Assembly: GCF_040049295.1 (NCBI RefSeq)
Contig: NZ_JBDZDQ010000001.1
Location: forward strand, 2,046,001 to 2,110,000
Source: Sphingomonas sp. KR3-1
GTDB lineage: Bacteria; Pseudomonadota; Alphaproteobacteria; Sphingomonadales; Sphingomonadaceae
Direction: 5' to 3'
DNA length: 64,000 nucleotides
Part shown: positions 36,372 to 44,892 of the stretch, piece by piece
Numbering within the stretch: the stretch's first letter is position 1
Layout of the letters: each line of letters starts with the position of its first letter
The notes under the pieces: model-generated
What the model was told of the DNA's origin: nothing
The model's input: the letters and a program-made list of their open reading frames with translations, nothing else
Database searches by the model: none
Translations under genes and position numbers: made by a program

Positions 36372-36710
36372 ATGACCTATGTCGTCACCGACGCCTGCAT
36401 CCGGTGCAAGTACATGGACTGCGTCGAAGTCTGTCCGGTCGACTGCTTCTACGAGGGCGAGAACATGCTCGTCATCAACCCGAACGAGTGCATCGACTGC
36501 GGCGTCTGCGAGCCCGAATGCCCGGCCGAGGCGATCCTGCCCGACACCGAGAACGGCCTGGAAAAGTGGCTGGAGCTCAACCGCACCTATTCGGAGAGCT
36601 GGCCCAACATCACCCAGAAGGGCGACGTGCCGGCCGATGCCGATGCGATGAAGGACGTCGAGGGCAAGTTCGAGCAGTTCTTCTCGGCCGAGCCCGGATC
36701 GGGCAGTTAG
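36372..36710 (+). CDS. fdxA: Seven-iron ferredoxin FdxA
   Basis: 112 residues, standard length. The 3Fe-4S cluster ligands are Cys9, Cys17 and Cys50; the 4Fe-4S ligands are Cys21, Cys40, Cys43 and Cys46 ([19 protein letters not shown] and [13 protein letters not shown]). The C-terminal acidic tail ([23 protein letters not shown]) is typical of the alphaproteobacterial family. It carries electrons in the cytoplasm. It lies between the S4 protein and carD, a conserved order in sphingomonads. Confidence 0.95.
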   Translation: MTYVVTDACIRCKYMDCVEVCPVDCFYEGENMLVINPNECIDCGVCEPECPAEAILPDTENGLEKWLELNRTYSESWPNITQKGDVPADADAMKDVEGKFEQFFSAEPGSGS

Positions 36711-36958
36711 GCTTACCCGATTTGGCGGTTAATCCCGCGAAATCCACATAAACCTGCGAGAAACCGCATTTTGGCGGGGTCGAACGGTGACGTTTGGCTG
36801 GTAATTTTATTGCAAGCGTGTTAAATGGGGCGCGACGGAGGAAGACTCACCTCCGCCCGGAGAAACAAAAAGAAGTCGCCCCGACCAGCCCGCCCTGCAC
36901 TCCCGCCGGGGTGGACACCGCACCCGTTGGGGCCGGTTACACGAAAGGTTCCTCGCAC

Positions 36959-37492
36959 ATGGCTGCCAAGGCGCTGTCCTTTGATGTCGGCGATTATGTC
37001 GTTTACCCCAAGCACGGCGTTGGCCGTGTTATCGAGCTCCAGAAATCTGAAATCGCGGGGATGCAGCTCGAGCTTTACGTGCTGCGTTTCGAAAAGGAGA
37101 AGATGACCCTCCGCGTTCCGACCAACAAGGCGGAAAGCGTGGGCATGCGCAAGCTGTCGAGCGACAAGACGCTCAGGGAAGCGCTCGATACGCTCAAGGG
37201 CAAGCCCAAGGTCAAGCGCACCATGTGGTCGCGCCGCGCCCAGGAATATGAAGCGAAGATCAATTCGGGCGACCTCGTGTCGATCGCCGAAGTGGTCCGC
37301 GACCTGTTCCGTGCCGACGACCAGCCCGAGCAGAGCTATTCGGAGCGCCAGATCTTCGAAGCGGCCGCAAGCCGCCTCGCCCGCGAGCTCGCGGCGATGG
37401 AAGAGATCGACGAGCCGGCCGCGCTCGAGAAGATCCTCGACATCCTGCGCAAGGCAGCGGTGACCTGGAACAAGGACAAGGTTCCGGCCTGA
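36959..37492 (+). CDS. carD: CarD-family RNA polymerase-binding regulator
   Basis: 177 residues from the ATG at 36959; an open frame upstream is the leader. The N-terminal Tudor-like RNA-polymerase interaction domain (FDVGDYVVYPKHGVGRVIELQKSEIAGMQLELYVLRFEKEKMTLRVPTNKAESVGMRKLSS) is followed by the helical DNA-binding domain (VKRTMWSRRAQEYEAKINSGDLVSIAEVVRDLFR to RQIFEAAASRLARELAAMEEID). CarD/CdnL stabilises open promoter complexes at rRNA and housekeeping promoters. A 248-bp leader precedes it and a strong terminator follows. Confidence 0.94.
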   Translation: MAAKALSFDVGDYVVYPKHGVGRVIELQKSEIAGMQLELYVLRFEKEKMTLRVPTNKAESVGMRKLSSDKTLREALDTLKGKPKVKRTMWSRRAQEYEAKINSGDLVSIAEVVRDLFRADDQPEQSYSERQIFEAAASRLARELAAMEEIDEPAALEKILDILRKAAVTWNKDKVPA

Positions 37493-37519
37493 TCTCGATC
37501 AGCAACGGAAACCTGAGGA

Positions 37520-37546
37520 GGGGCGGCCTTGAAAACCGCCCCTTTT
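37520..37546 (+). terminator. Intrinsic terminator of carD
   Basis: GGGGCGG, 9-base loop CCTTGAAAA, CCGCCCC, then TTTT. It begins 28 bp after the carD stop codon. Confidence 0.85.
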
Positions 37547-37604
37547 CCTTGTCCGCACGTTGGTGTATTGTGCCTACAACACACATAGTTCGGGAGGAAA
37601 CGAC

Positions 37605-38333
37605 ATGCGCGCATTGTTCGCCCTGGCCCTGGTGCCGCTGATGGCGACCACCGGCTGCCACGCCAGCTGGGAGAAGGAAGGCAAGGCGGTTCCGCCGAGC
37701 GGCACCGGCGTCAGCCGCAGCTTCGCCGCCAGCGGCTTCACCAAGGTCGACCTGCGCGGCCCCGACGATGTCGACGTGAAGAACGGCGCCCAGTTCGCCG
37801 TCACCGCCGAGGGCGACGCGGCCACGCTCGACAAGCTCGAGATCCAGGTGGTCGACGGCACGCTGCGTGTCGGCCGCAAGGACCAGCATGGCTGGTCCTC
37901 GTCGAGCGACCGGGGCGTGAAGGTCCATGTCACGCTGCCTACGCTCAACGGCGCGACGATCGGCGGCTCGGGCGATCTCAGCGTCGACAAGGCGCAGGGC
38001 GATTTCAGCGGCGCGGTCGCCGGCTCCGGCAATCTCAGCATCGCCGCGCTCACCGCCAGCAATGCCGATCTCTCGATCGCCGGCTCGGGCGACATCAAGG
38101 TCGCCGGCAGCGGCGGCGCACTCAAGGTGTCGATCGCCGGGTCGGGCGATGTCGATGCCAGCAAATACAGCGCGGCGGGCGGCAGCGTCTCGATCGCGGG
38201 CTCGGGCAGCCTCAACGGCGTGATGAAGGGCGATGTCTCGGTGTCGCTGATCGGCTCGGGCGACGTGACGCTCACCGGCGGCGCGAAATGCGCGGTCACT
38301 TCGCTGGGCTCGGGCGAGGCGCATTGCTCCTGA
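37605..38333 (+). CDS. DUF2807 (GIN-domain) lipoprotein-like protein, first copy
   Basis: 242 residues from ATG 37605 after GGAGGAAA. The leader MRALFALALVPLMATTGC may end at a lipid-modified Cys (the preceding TTG is a weak lipobox). The mature part is the DUF2807 putative adhesin head fold: AASGFTKVDLRGPDDVDVKNG, then repeated SIAGSGD / AGSGN / IGSGD turns spaced through residues 125-230 that suggest a beta-helix. Cysteines near the C-terminus (KCAVT, HCS) may form a disulfide. Function of the family is not established; often called an auto-transporter adhesin domain. Confidence 0.85.
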   Translation: MRALFALALVPLMATTGCHASWEKEGKAVPPSGTGVSRSFAASGFTKVDLRGPDDVDVKNGAQFAVTAEGDAATLDKLEIQVVDGTLRVGRKDQHGWSSSSDRGVKVHVTLPTLNGATIGGSGDLSVDKAQGDFSGAVAGSGNLSIAALTASNADLSIAGSGDIKVAGSGGALKVSIAGSGDVDASKYSAAGGSVSIAGSGSLNGVMKGDVSVSLIGSGDVTLTGGAKCAVTSLGSGEAHCS

Positions 38334-38370
38334 GCTTGCCCAGGCGCTGAAACCGGGCGAGGGTGGGCCG

Positions 38371-39075
38371 ATGCACCGGCTTGCCCTCGCTCCGCTCTTC
38401 CTGCTCCTCGGTGCCGCCGCGCCGGGGGACGAGCGCGTGGTGATGGTCACCGGCTTCGACCGGCTGCGCATCGACGGGCCCTTCGCGGTCGAGGTCGTGC
38501 CCGGTTCGCCCGGCGTGACGATCAGCGGCCCGCGCGCCGCGCTCGACCAGGTGGCGGTGCGCGTCGATGCCGGCACGCTCATCCTCAATTCCGGGCTGTC
38601 GAGCTGGGAATCCACGGCCGGCAAGGCGGCGAGCGCGGCGCATATCCGCGTCAGCGTGCCAGGGCTGCGCGTGGTGCAGACCAATGGCGGCACCACGCTC
38701 CGCATCGCCGAGATGCGCGGCACTCGTCTCGACGTTGCGCAGAACGGCAGCGGACGGATCGATATCGGCACGGTCGACGCGCAGGACATCAGCCTCACGC
38801 TGGCTGGTGCCGGCACGATGGCGCTCGCCGGTACTGCGCTGCACACGCGCGTGCGGCTCTACGGATCGAGCAGCCTCGATGCGAGCGGCTTCACCAGCGC
38901 GGACGCGGTGCTGGTCTCGGGCAGCAGCGGCGAGCTGGTGATCAACGTGCGCTACAACAGCCAGGTCAGCGCCACTTCGAGCGGCGCAGTGCGGGTGATC
39001 GGCAACGGCAAATGCGCGGTGACCGGGGCCGGGCCGGTGGAATGCGCCAATATCGAGGGGCGCCCGGCGGACTAG
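38371..39075 (+). CDS. DUF2807 (GIN-domain) secreted protein, second copy
   Basis: 234 residues, 37 bp after the first copy and clearly a diverged paralogue: VTGFDRLRIDGPFAVEVVPGSPGVTISG, VRVDAGTLILN, VSVPGLRVVQTNGGTTLRIAEMRGTRLDVAQNGSGRIDIG and the same C-terminal pair KCAVTGAGPVEC. The leader (LALAPLFLLLGAAAPGD) has no lipobox Cys, so this copy is probably soluble in the periplasm or secreted, unlike the first. The element at 39077 starts one base after its stop codon. Role unknown. Confidence 0.83.
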   Translation: MHRLALAPLFLLLGAAAPGDERVVMVTGFDRLRIDGPFAVEVVPGSPGVTISGPRAALDQVAVRVDAGTLILNSGLSSWESTAGKAASAAHIRVSVPGLRVVQTNGGTTLRIAEMRGTRLDVAQNGSGRIDIGTVDAQDISLTLAGAGTMALAGTALHTRVRLYGSSSLDASGFTSADAVLVSGSSGELVINVRYNSQVSATSSGAVRVIGNGKCAVTGAGPVECANIEGRPAD

Positions 39076-39076
39076 G

Positions 39077-39283
39077 CGTTTCCTACAGCGTGCGCTGCGC
39101 CGATTTGCCAAAGGTCACGAAGGCCGCACCAATGGCGAAAATTCGCGACGCCATTTCCTGCAAAATCGCCGTATTTCGCAACATTCTTTCGCGCGCGCGA
39201 TCCTATCTTTCCTACAGGTCAAAGAGCGGCCGGGTTCGGGCCCGGCTGCACGAGCCAAGCAGGCAAAATCCTACATTGCAAGC
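39077..39283 (-). repeat. Dispersed ~210-bp element, copy B (candidate structured RNA)
   Basis: Reverse complement begins GCTTGCAATGTAGGATTT and ends CGCTGTAGGAAACG, as copy A. It fills the gap between two convergent genes almost exactly: it starts one base after the stop of the second DUF2807 gene and ends four bases before the pdeM stop. The hairpin corresponding to copy A is GCCGGG-CCCGAA-CCCGGC (39229-39246 on this strand): the stem is kept, with a G-U pair in A becoming G-C in B, while the loop bases differ. Confidence 0.75.
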
Positions 39284-39287
39284 GCGG

Positions 39288-39950
39288 TCAGGCGGCGAGC
39301 GGAAAGCGCAGCAGCCGGTCCTCGAGCGCGACCAGCGCCTGGGCCTGGCTGCCGACGGCGCGGACGATCTCGGGGTGGTGCGCGTCGAGCCCGCCGGTGA
39401 GTGCGCCGAAGGCGGGCAGGATCAGCTTGGTCGGCGAGGCGACGAAGCAGCGCCGCGCGACCTGGCGCCCGCGGATGCGCAAGCGCAGCTTGGGATGGAA
39501 ATGCCCCGACAGCTCGGGCCGCGAGTCGCCGGGCTCGGCCTCGTGGCGCAGGACCAGGCCATCGACTTCGGCTTCCTCGAGGATCGTGCCGCCGCAATGA
39601 TCGACCAGCAGGCTGTCATGATTGCCGGTGATCCAGCGCCAGTCGAGCCGGGTGGTGAGGCCGGTCAGCAAGGCGCGGGCATCCGCCGGCAACCGCTCGC
39701 AGCCCGCCGAATCGTGGAAGCTGTCGCCCAGGCACCAGAGCTCGCGCGCGCCGGTGCGCGCCGCCAGCGCCTCGACCGCGTGCAGCGTCGCGATCGAATC
39801 ATAGGGCGGCAGCATCTGGCCGCGCTGGGCGAACCAGCTGCCCTTCTCGAAATGCAGGTCGGCGACGAGCAGGGCATTTCGCGCCGGCCAGTAGAGCGCG
39901 CCCTCGGGCAGCGCCTTGAAATCATGGCCGGCGAACGAAAGGAGAACCAT
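39288..39950 (-). CDS. pdeM: Ligase-associated DNA-damage phosphoesterase PdeM
   Basis: 220 residues. Metallophosphoesterase fold with the metal ligands in ADLHFEKG (DxH), LWCLGDSFHD (GDxxHD), WITGNHD (GNHD) and LSGHFHPK (GHxH), all intact. The overall wording (FAGHDFKALPEGALYWPARNALLVADLHFEKGSWFA) matches the PdeM family. In most genomes it is grouped with an Lhr-type helicase, an exonuclease-like protein and an ATP-dependent DNA ligase; here none of these is adjacent. Likely a nuclease or phosphodiesterase in DNA repair. Confidence 0.88.
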   Translation of the reverse strand: MVLLSFAGHDFKALPEGALYWPARNALLVADLHFEKGSWFAQRGQMLPPYDSIATLHAVEALAARTGARELWCLGDSFHDSAGCERLPADARALLTGLTTRLDWRWITGNHDSLLVDHCGGTILEEAEVDGLVLRHEAEPGDSRPELSGHFHPKLRLRIRGRQVARRCFVASPTKLILPAFGALTGGLDAHHPEIVRAVGSQAQALVALEDRLLRFPLAA

Positions 39951-39981
39951 GAACCCGCTATCGTCCGCCGCGCCGCGCGCG

Positions 39982-40413
39982 TCAACAGCGCAGCATCGGC
40001 ACCTTGCGGCCCTGATAGGTGATCGTGCCGTGATCCTGGTCGGTGCGCGCGATCGTGTAGCTGCGGGTCAGCGGCGGATCGACCTTGGCGGCATTCTCGC
40101 TGGCGGCGGCGTCATAGCGCTCGCGGATCGTCTCGGTCACCGTGTCGCCGGCCAGCGCCCAGCTGCCCATCTCGCCGCTATTGTCGAGGCTGCCGTCCGC
40201 CGCATAATGCGCGATGAAGTCGCTCGCGCAGCTCGACTCGAACGACCAGCTGCCGGCCAGCCAGTCCTTGAGCGGCGCATTGGCCGCAGCCGGCGCAGGC
40301 GCCACGGGCGCGCTTGCCTGGGCCTTCTGCGCGACCTTGGGCGCATCGGGCTTGCACGCGGCGAGCGCCGCGCAGCCGAGCGCAATGGCGATGATGTGAG
40401 CCCCCCTTCGCAT
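39982..40413 (-). CDS. Small lipoprotein, unknown function
   Basis: 143 residues. A signal peptide with a good lipobox (IALGCAALAAC, Cys20) is followed by an Ala/Pro-rich linker and a compact domain: LKDWLAGSWSFESSCASDFIAHYAADGSLDNSGEMGSWALAGDTVTETIRER. The domain recalls small lipocalin-like or stress proteins of the form GxWxxxxxxC, but I cannot name the family. It lies between pdeM and the M20 peptidase on the same strand. Probably an outer-membrane or periplasmic lipoprotein. Confidence 0.7.
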   Translation of the reverse strand: MRRGAHIIAIALGCAALAACKPDAPKVAQKAQASAPVAPAPAAANAPLKDWLAGSWSFESSCASDFIAHYAADGSLDNSGEMGSWALAGDTVTETIRERYDAAASENAAKVDPPLTRSYTIARTDQDHGTITYQGRKVPMLRC

Positions 40414-40454
40414 GGCCCGAATCTACCGCAAGCGGCCGATTCGGGCCAGCGCGA

Positions 40455-41864
40455 TCAGGCCGGCACCTTTGCCATCTCGCCGATCTTCGCGAGGATCCGC
40501 ACCCAGGAGCGGATGCCCTTGTGGAAGCTCTTGAGGTCGTATTTCTCGTTGGGCGAATGGATGTTGTCGTCGGTCAGCGCGAAGCCGACCAGCACCGTGT
40601 CCATGCCGAGGATCTTCGAGATCGACGTGACCACGGGGATGCCGCCGCCGCAGCCGATCAGCGCTGCCTTGCCCCATTCGGCGTCGAGCGCCGCACGGGT
40701 CGCCTCGAGCGGCGGGCTGTCGCTGGAGACGGTCACCGCCGGGCTGCCCGGGCCGCGGCCGGTGAACTCCACCGTGCAATCGGCGGGCAGGCGGCTGCGG
40801 ATATGGTCCTCGAACGAGGCCCAGACCTTTGCCGGGTCCTGGGTGCCGACCAAGCGGAAGCTCACCTTGGCGTGTGCTTCGGCCGGGATCACGGTCTTGA
40901 AGCCCTCGCCGGTATAGCCGCCCCAGATGCCGTTGATCTCGGCGGTCGGCCGCGCCCAGGCCTGCTCGAGCACGTCATAGCCCTTCTCGCCGGCGGGCAC
41001 GCTGAGGCCGATCTCGCCAAGGAATTCCGCGCCGTCGAAGCCGAGCGCATCCCAGCTCTCGCGCACGGCCGGGGCCAGCTCGGGCACGCCGTCATAGAAG
41101 CCGGCGAGCGTCACGCGGCCGTCGGCGTCCTTGAGATCGCCGAGGATGTCGCAGAGCAGCTGGATCGGGTTGCGTGCCGGACCGCCATAGAGGCCCGAAT
41201 GCAAGTCGCGCGAGGCGGCGCGGATCGTCACCTGGCCGGCGGCCATGCCGCGCAGGCCAATGGTGAGGCCCGGCGTCTCGGTGTCCCACATCAGCGTGTC
41301 GCAGATCAGGGCGAAATCGGCCTTCAGCTCCTCGGCATTGGCATGGAGGAAGGGCTCGAGGCTCTTGGAGCCCGATTCTTCCTCGCCTTCGAACAGGATC
41401 GTGACGCGGCAAGGGAGCCGGCCCTCGGCTTCCTTCCAGGCGCGGCATGCCTCGACAAAGGTGCGCAGCTGGCCCTTGTCGTCCGAGGCGCCGCGACCGA
41501 CGATCTGCTTCGCCCCGTCGGCGCGCGCCTCGATCACCGGGTCGAAGGGATCGCGGGTCCACAGGTTGAGCGGATCGACCGGCTGCACGTCGTAATGGCC
41601 GTAGAACAGGATGTGCGGGGCGTTTTCGCCTTCCGGGCCGTCATGATACGCGACGACCATGGGATGGCCGGGCGTCGGGGCGACGCGGGCGGTGAAGCCG
41701 AGGCCGTTCAGCTCGTCGGACAGCAGCTGCGCGGCGTGCTGGCACTGGTCGGCATAGGCTGGATCGGTCGAGACCGAGGGCACGCGCATCAGCGCGAAGA
41801 GTCGGTCCAGGCTGTCGTCGAGATGCGCCTCGACATAGTCGAGCGCCTTGGTGGAGTCGGTCAT
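40455..41864 (-). CDS. M20-family metallo-dipeptidase
   Basis: 469 residues. Zinc ligands are in FYGHYDVQPVDP (GHxDVQP), ASDDKGQL, EGEEESGS and ICDTLMWD, and the final His lies in the C-terminal part (IRSWVRILAKIGEMAK preceded by ENIHSPNEKYDLKSFHKG-like text, HSPNEKYDL). The dimerisation domain interrupts the catalytic core as usual. The family cleaves dipeptides or acylated amino acids in the cytoplasm. No signal peptide. It stands alone between a lipoprotein gene and the nag cluster; a role in the use of muropeptides or chitin-associated peptides is possible but not shown. Confidence 0.9.
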   Translation of the reverse strand: MTDSTKALDYVEAHLDDSLDRLFALMRVPSVSTDPAYADQCQHAAQLLSDELNGLGFTARVAPTPGHPMVVAYHDGPEGENAPHILFYGHYDVQPVDPLNLWTRDPFDPVIEARADGAKQIVGRGASDDKGQLRTFVEACRAWKEAEGRLPCRVTILFEGEEESGSKSLEPFLHANAEELKADFALICDTLMWDTETPGLTIGLRGMAAGQVTIRAASRDLHSGLYGGPARNPIQLLCDILGDLKDADGRVTLAGFYDGVPELAPAVRESWDALGFDGAEFLGEIGLSVPAGEKGYDVLEQAWARPTAEINGIWGGYTGEGFKTVIPAEAHAKVSFRLVGTQDPAKVWASFEDHIRSRLPADCTVEFTGRGPGSPAVTVSSDSPPLEATRAALDAEWGKAALIGCGGGIPVVTSISKILGMDTVLVGFALTDDNIHSPNEKYDLKSFHKGIRSWVRILAKIGEMAKVPA

Positions 41865-41919
41865 GGCGACGGGCTACGCCTGTGGGCGCGGCGGGGCAAG
41901 CCGGGTGCTCTTTCTAACT

Positions 41920-41940
41920 CCCCTCCCTTGCAGGGAGGGG
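41920..41940 (-). terminator. Hairpin downstream of nagA
   Basis: CCCCTCCC, loop TTGCA, GGGAGGGG, placed between the nagA stop and the start of the M20 peptidase gene. It likely ends the nagR-nagB-nagA transcript. No long U-tract. Confidence 0.55.
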
Positions 41941-41947
41941 AATGGTG

Positions 41948-43072
41948 CTAGGCCCCGCCGATCCAGGTCGCGGCGACCTGGCCCGCGTCGTCGAGCAGCA
42001 CCAGGTCCGCGGCGTAGCCCGGCGCGATCCGGCCATGCGTGCCGGCAAGGCCGATCAGCGCGGCGGGGCTCTCGCTCGCCATTGCCAGCGCCGTGGCGAG
42101 ATCGGTGCCGAGCAGCTCGACGGTGTTGCGCACCGCCTGCGCCATGTCGAGATGCGAGCCGGCGAGCGTGCCGTCGGCGCCGCGGCAGACGCCGCCCTTC
42201 ACCGTGATCCGCTTGCCCTGGAGCACGAACTCGCTCGCGTCCGAACCGACCGAGGGCATCGCATCGGTGACCAGCATGAAGCCGCTTGGCCGTTTGCAGC
42301 GTAGCGCCAGGCGAAGCGTCGCCGGGTTCACATGATGGCCGTCGACGATGATGCCGCAGACCAGCGCGTCCGAATCGAGGCTGGCGCCGACCATGCCGGG
42401 CTCGCGCGAGCCGAGCGGCGACATCGCGTTGAACAGATGGGTGACCCCGCGCATGCCCGCCGCCACCGCGGCCTTGGCCTGCTCGTAGCGCGCATTGGTG
42501 TGCCCGGCCGCCACGACCACGCCGGCGGCGACGAGCTGCTCGATATCGGCGAGGGTCACGCGCTCGGGCGCGAGCGTCACCAGCGTGCGGCCGCGCCTGA
42601 GGCCGGTCAGCGCGGCGATGCCCTCGGCATCGAGCGGGCGGATCTTGTCGGCGGAGTGGATGCCCTTGCGATCGACGTTGAGGAACGGCCCCTCGATATG
42701 GATGCCGAGCACGCCGGGCACGCCCGCCTCGATCGCGGCATCGACCGCGGCGACCGCGCGGCGGATCACCTCGAGATCGTCGCTGATCAGCGTCGGCAGG
42801 AAGCCGGTGGTGCCGAAGCGGCGATGCGCGGCGCCGATTGCGGCGATGCCCGCCACCGTCGGTTCGTCGTTGAACAGCACGCCGCCGCCGCCATTGACCT
42901 GGGTGTCGAGGAAGCCTGGCGCGAGCGTGCCGGCAAGGCGCTGTGTCTTGGCCTCGGCGGGAACCGCCTGGGCGGGCACCACGCCGAAGATGCGAGCGCC
43001 GTCGATCAGCACGGCGACGCCGGTTTGCAGCGCGCCGTCGACCAGCGCGCGAGTCGGGATCAGCGCCTGCAT
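41948..43072 (-). CDS. nagA: N-acetylglucosamine-6-phosphate deacetylase
   Basis: 374 residues. Amidohydrolase fold: GFLDTQVNGGGGVLFND, HIEGPFLNVDRKGIH with the conserved Glu, AGHTNARYEQAKAAVAAGMRGVTHLFNAMSPLGSREPGMVG (His ligands), VDGHHVNPATLRLA and the catalytic Asp in LVTDAMPSVG. It removes acetate from GlcNAc-6-phosphate made by the PTS genes in this locus. Its start overlaps the stop of the upstream nagB-II gene, so translation is coupled. Confidence 0.94.
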   Translation of the reverse strand: MQALIPTRALVDGALQTGVAVLIDGARIFGVVPAQAVPAEAKTQRLAGTLAPGFLDTQVNGGGGVLFNDEPTVAGIAAIGAAHRRFGTTGFLPTLISDDLEVIRRAVAAVDAAIEAGVPGVLGIHIEGPFLNVDRKGIHSADKIRPLDAEGIAALTGLRRGRTLVTLAPERVTLADIEQLVAAGVVVAAGHTNARYEQAKAAVAAGMRGVTHLFNAMSPLGSREPGMVGASLDSDALVCGIIVDGHHVNPATLRLALRCKRPSGFMLVTDAMPSVGSDASEFVLQGKRITVKGGVCRGADGTLAGSHLDMAQAVRNTVELLGTDLATALAMASESPAALIGLAGTHGRIAPGYAADLVLLDDAGQVAATWIGGA

Positions 43073-44103
43073 CAGATCGTCTCGGTCACCTTGGCGAGCG
43101 ACGGCGGCCGGTCGGGATCGAAGCCACGCGCGATCGAGAGCGCGTTGGCGGCGCGGTAGAAGGCCTGGATCTGCAGGATCGGCTCGATCGCCGGGCCCGC
43201 GGCAGGGTGCGGCAGGTGGATCGCGCCGGGCACCGCGCCGCCGCTGACCAGCACTTCGCCGCCGCGCGCGAGCACGTCCGAGACGAGATCGTCGACGCCG
43301 TCGGCGGTGGCATCGTCCTGGCGGAAGACGAGCAGCGGGAAGCCGGGGCCGACCAGCGCCATCGGTCCGTGGCGGACCTCGGCGGCGCTGAACGCCTCGG
43401 CATGGAGGCCGCAGGTCTCCTTGAACTTGAGCGCGGCTTCCTGCGCCACGCCGAAGCCGATGCCGCGGCCGATCACATAGAGCCCGCGCGCATCGTGCAG
43501 CCGCTCGACCAGCGGCGACCAGTCGGCGTCCCAGGCTTGCTCGAGCAGGTCGGGCAGCGCGGCGAGGCCGGCCTTGAGCGATTCGTCATCGGCCCATTCG
43601 CCGACCAGATGGAGCTGGGCGGCGAGCGCGGCGATGTACGACTTGGTCGCGGCGACGCTGATCTCGGGGCCGGCGCGGAGCGGGACGCGCGTGTCCGATT
43701 CGGTGGCGAGCGGCGAATCCTCGACATTGACCATCGCCACGGTGCGCGCGCCGCTCTCCTTGGCCGCGCGCATCGCCGCCAGGATGTCGGGGCTCTTGCC
43801 CGATTGCGAGATGCCGAGCGCGAGCATGTCCGAATAGTCGGTCTCGACGCCGTAGACCGAGGCGATCGAGGGCGAGACCGAGGTGGTCAGCAGCCCCAGC
43901 CGGGTCTCGATCAGGTAGCGGCCGAAGGTGGCGGCATGGTCCGAGCTGCCGCGCGCGCAGGTGAGCACGCCGCGCGGGCGGCGGGCGCGCAGCTCGGCGC
44001 CCAATTCGCGGACCACTTGGCGATTGGCATCGAGCTGGCGGCGCACCACGGCGCCGGCCTCGCCGGCCTCGGCGAACATGCGGGTCGATTCGGGGTTGGT
44101 CAT
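43072..44103 (-). CDS. Glucosamine-6-phosphate deaminase, SIS-domain type (NagB-II)
   Basis: 343 residues from the ATG at 44103; the open frame to 44142 runs into nagR. Two SIS domains: RGVLTCARGSSDHAATFGRYLIETRLGL, then LGISQSGKSPDILAAMRAAKESGARTVAMVNVEDSPLATESD and later YVIGRGIGFGVAQEAALKFKETCGLHAEAFSAAEVRHGPMALVGPGFP. This matches the isomerase half of GlmS without its glutaminase domain, the NagB-II deaminase of alphaproteobacteria. It turns GlcN-6-phosphate into fructose-6-phosphate and ammonia. Operon: nagR, this gene, nagA, with overlaps or a 4-bp gap. Confidence 0.92.
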   Translation of the reverse strand: MTNPESTRMFAEAGEAGAVVRRQLDANRQVVRELGAELRARRPRGVLTCARGSSDHAATFGRYLIETRLGLLTTSVSPSIASVYGVETDYSDMLALGISQSGKSPDILAAMRAAKESGARTVAMVNVEDSPLATESDTRVPLRAGPEISVAATKSYIAALAAQLHLVGEWADDESLKAGLAALPDLLEQAWDADWSPLVERLHDARGLYVIGRGIGFGVAQEAALKFKETCGLHAEAFSAAEVRHGPMALVGPGFPLLVFRQDDATADGVDDLVSDVLARGGEVLVSGGAVPGAIHLPHPAAGPAIEPILQIQAFYRAANALSIARGFDPDRPPSLAKVTETI

Positions 44104-44107
44104 CCGG

Positions 44108-44851
44108 TCAGCCCCGCGTGTCGAGTTCGGCGACGAAGTCATAGGCGTCGCCGCGATACCAGCTGGTCGTCGCTTCGATCACCCGGCCATCGGCGAGGAA
44201 GCCGCGGCGCTCGATATAGAGCACCGGCGCGCCGACCTCGACGCCGAGCAGCGCGGCGCGCTCGGCGTCGCACAGCGCCGCGCGCAGCCGCTGGAGCGCG
44301 CGCACCGGGCGATTGCCGGTCGATTCGAGCGCGGCATAGAGCGACGAATCGACCATATCGAGGCTCGGCAGCCCGAAGCCCGGGATGATCGCGAATTCGA
44401 GCGCCATCGGCACGTCGTCGGCATAGCGGATGCGGTGGAAGCGATAGACCGCGGTGCCCGGGCTGAGCCCGAAGGTCAGCGATTCCTCGCCGGTCACCGC
44501 GCCCGCCTCGCGAATCAGCCATTCGCTGCGCACCGTGCGGCCGCGCGAGGCCATGTCCTCGGAGAAGGAGGAGAGCTTGGCGAACTGCTTCTCGACGCGG
44601 CCGGCGACGAAGGTGCCGGCGCCGTGGCGGCGGACGAGCAGCCCGTCGTCGACCAGCTTGTCGATCGCCTTGCGCAGCGTGATCCGCGAGACCGAGAGAT
44701 CGGCGGCGAGATCGCGCTCGGCGGGGAGCGCTTCGTTGGGCTTGAGCAGATTGTCGCGCAGCGCCTCGCGCAACGCGTTCTCGAGCTGCCGGTAAAGCGG
44801 CCCCCTGCCTGCTCCTTCGAGCGGCCTCATCTTTTGCGCCAGCAGCGGCAT
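44108..44851 (-). CDS. nagR: GntR/HutC-family regulator of the nag locus
   Basis: 247 residues from ATG 44851 after GGGGAA. N-terminal winged helix: LYRQLENALREALRDNLLKPNEALPAERDLAADLSVSRITLRKAIDKLVDDGLLVRRHGAGTFVAG, the classic GntR pattern. C-terminal UTRA ligand domain: VYRFHRIRYADDVPMALEFAIIPGFGLPSLDMVDSSLYAALE to VLYIERRGFLADGRVIEATTSWYRGDAYDFVAEL. Regulators of this type sense GlcN-6-phosphate or GlcNAc-6-phosphate. It is the first gene of its operon and divergent from the TonB receptor, with repeated TGGTAT half-sites between. Confidence 0.92.
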   Translation of the reverse strand: MPLLAQKMRPLEGAGRGPLYRQLENALREALRDNLLKPNEALPAERDLAADLSVSRITLRKAIDKLVDDGLLVRRHGAGTFVAGRVEKQFAKLSSFSEDMASRGRTVRSEWLIREAGAVTGEESLTFGLSPGTAVYRFHRIRYADDVPMALEFAIIPGFGLPSLDMVDSSLYAALESTGNRPVRALQRLRAALCDAERAALLGVEVGAPVLYIERRGFLADGRVIEATTSWYRGDAYDFVAELDTRG

Positions 44852-44892
44852 CGGTTCCCCTAATCGGTCGGCTGTGTGCCTGATGCAACACT

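Noticed and set aside
37900..38290. Apparent tandem DNA repeat of GGCTCGGGCGA units
   Set aside because: It encodes the repeated AGSGD turns of the DUF2807 fold; spacing is irregular and explained by the protein.
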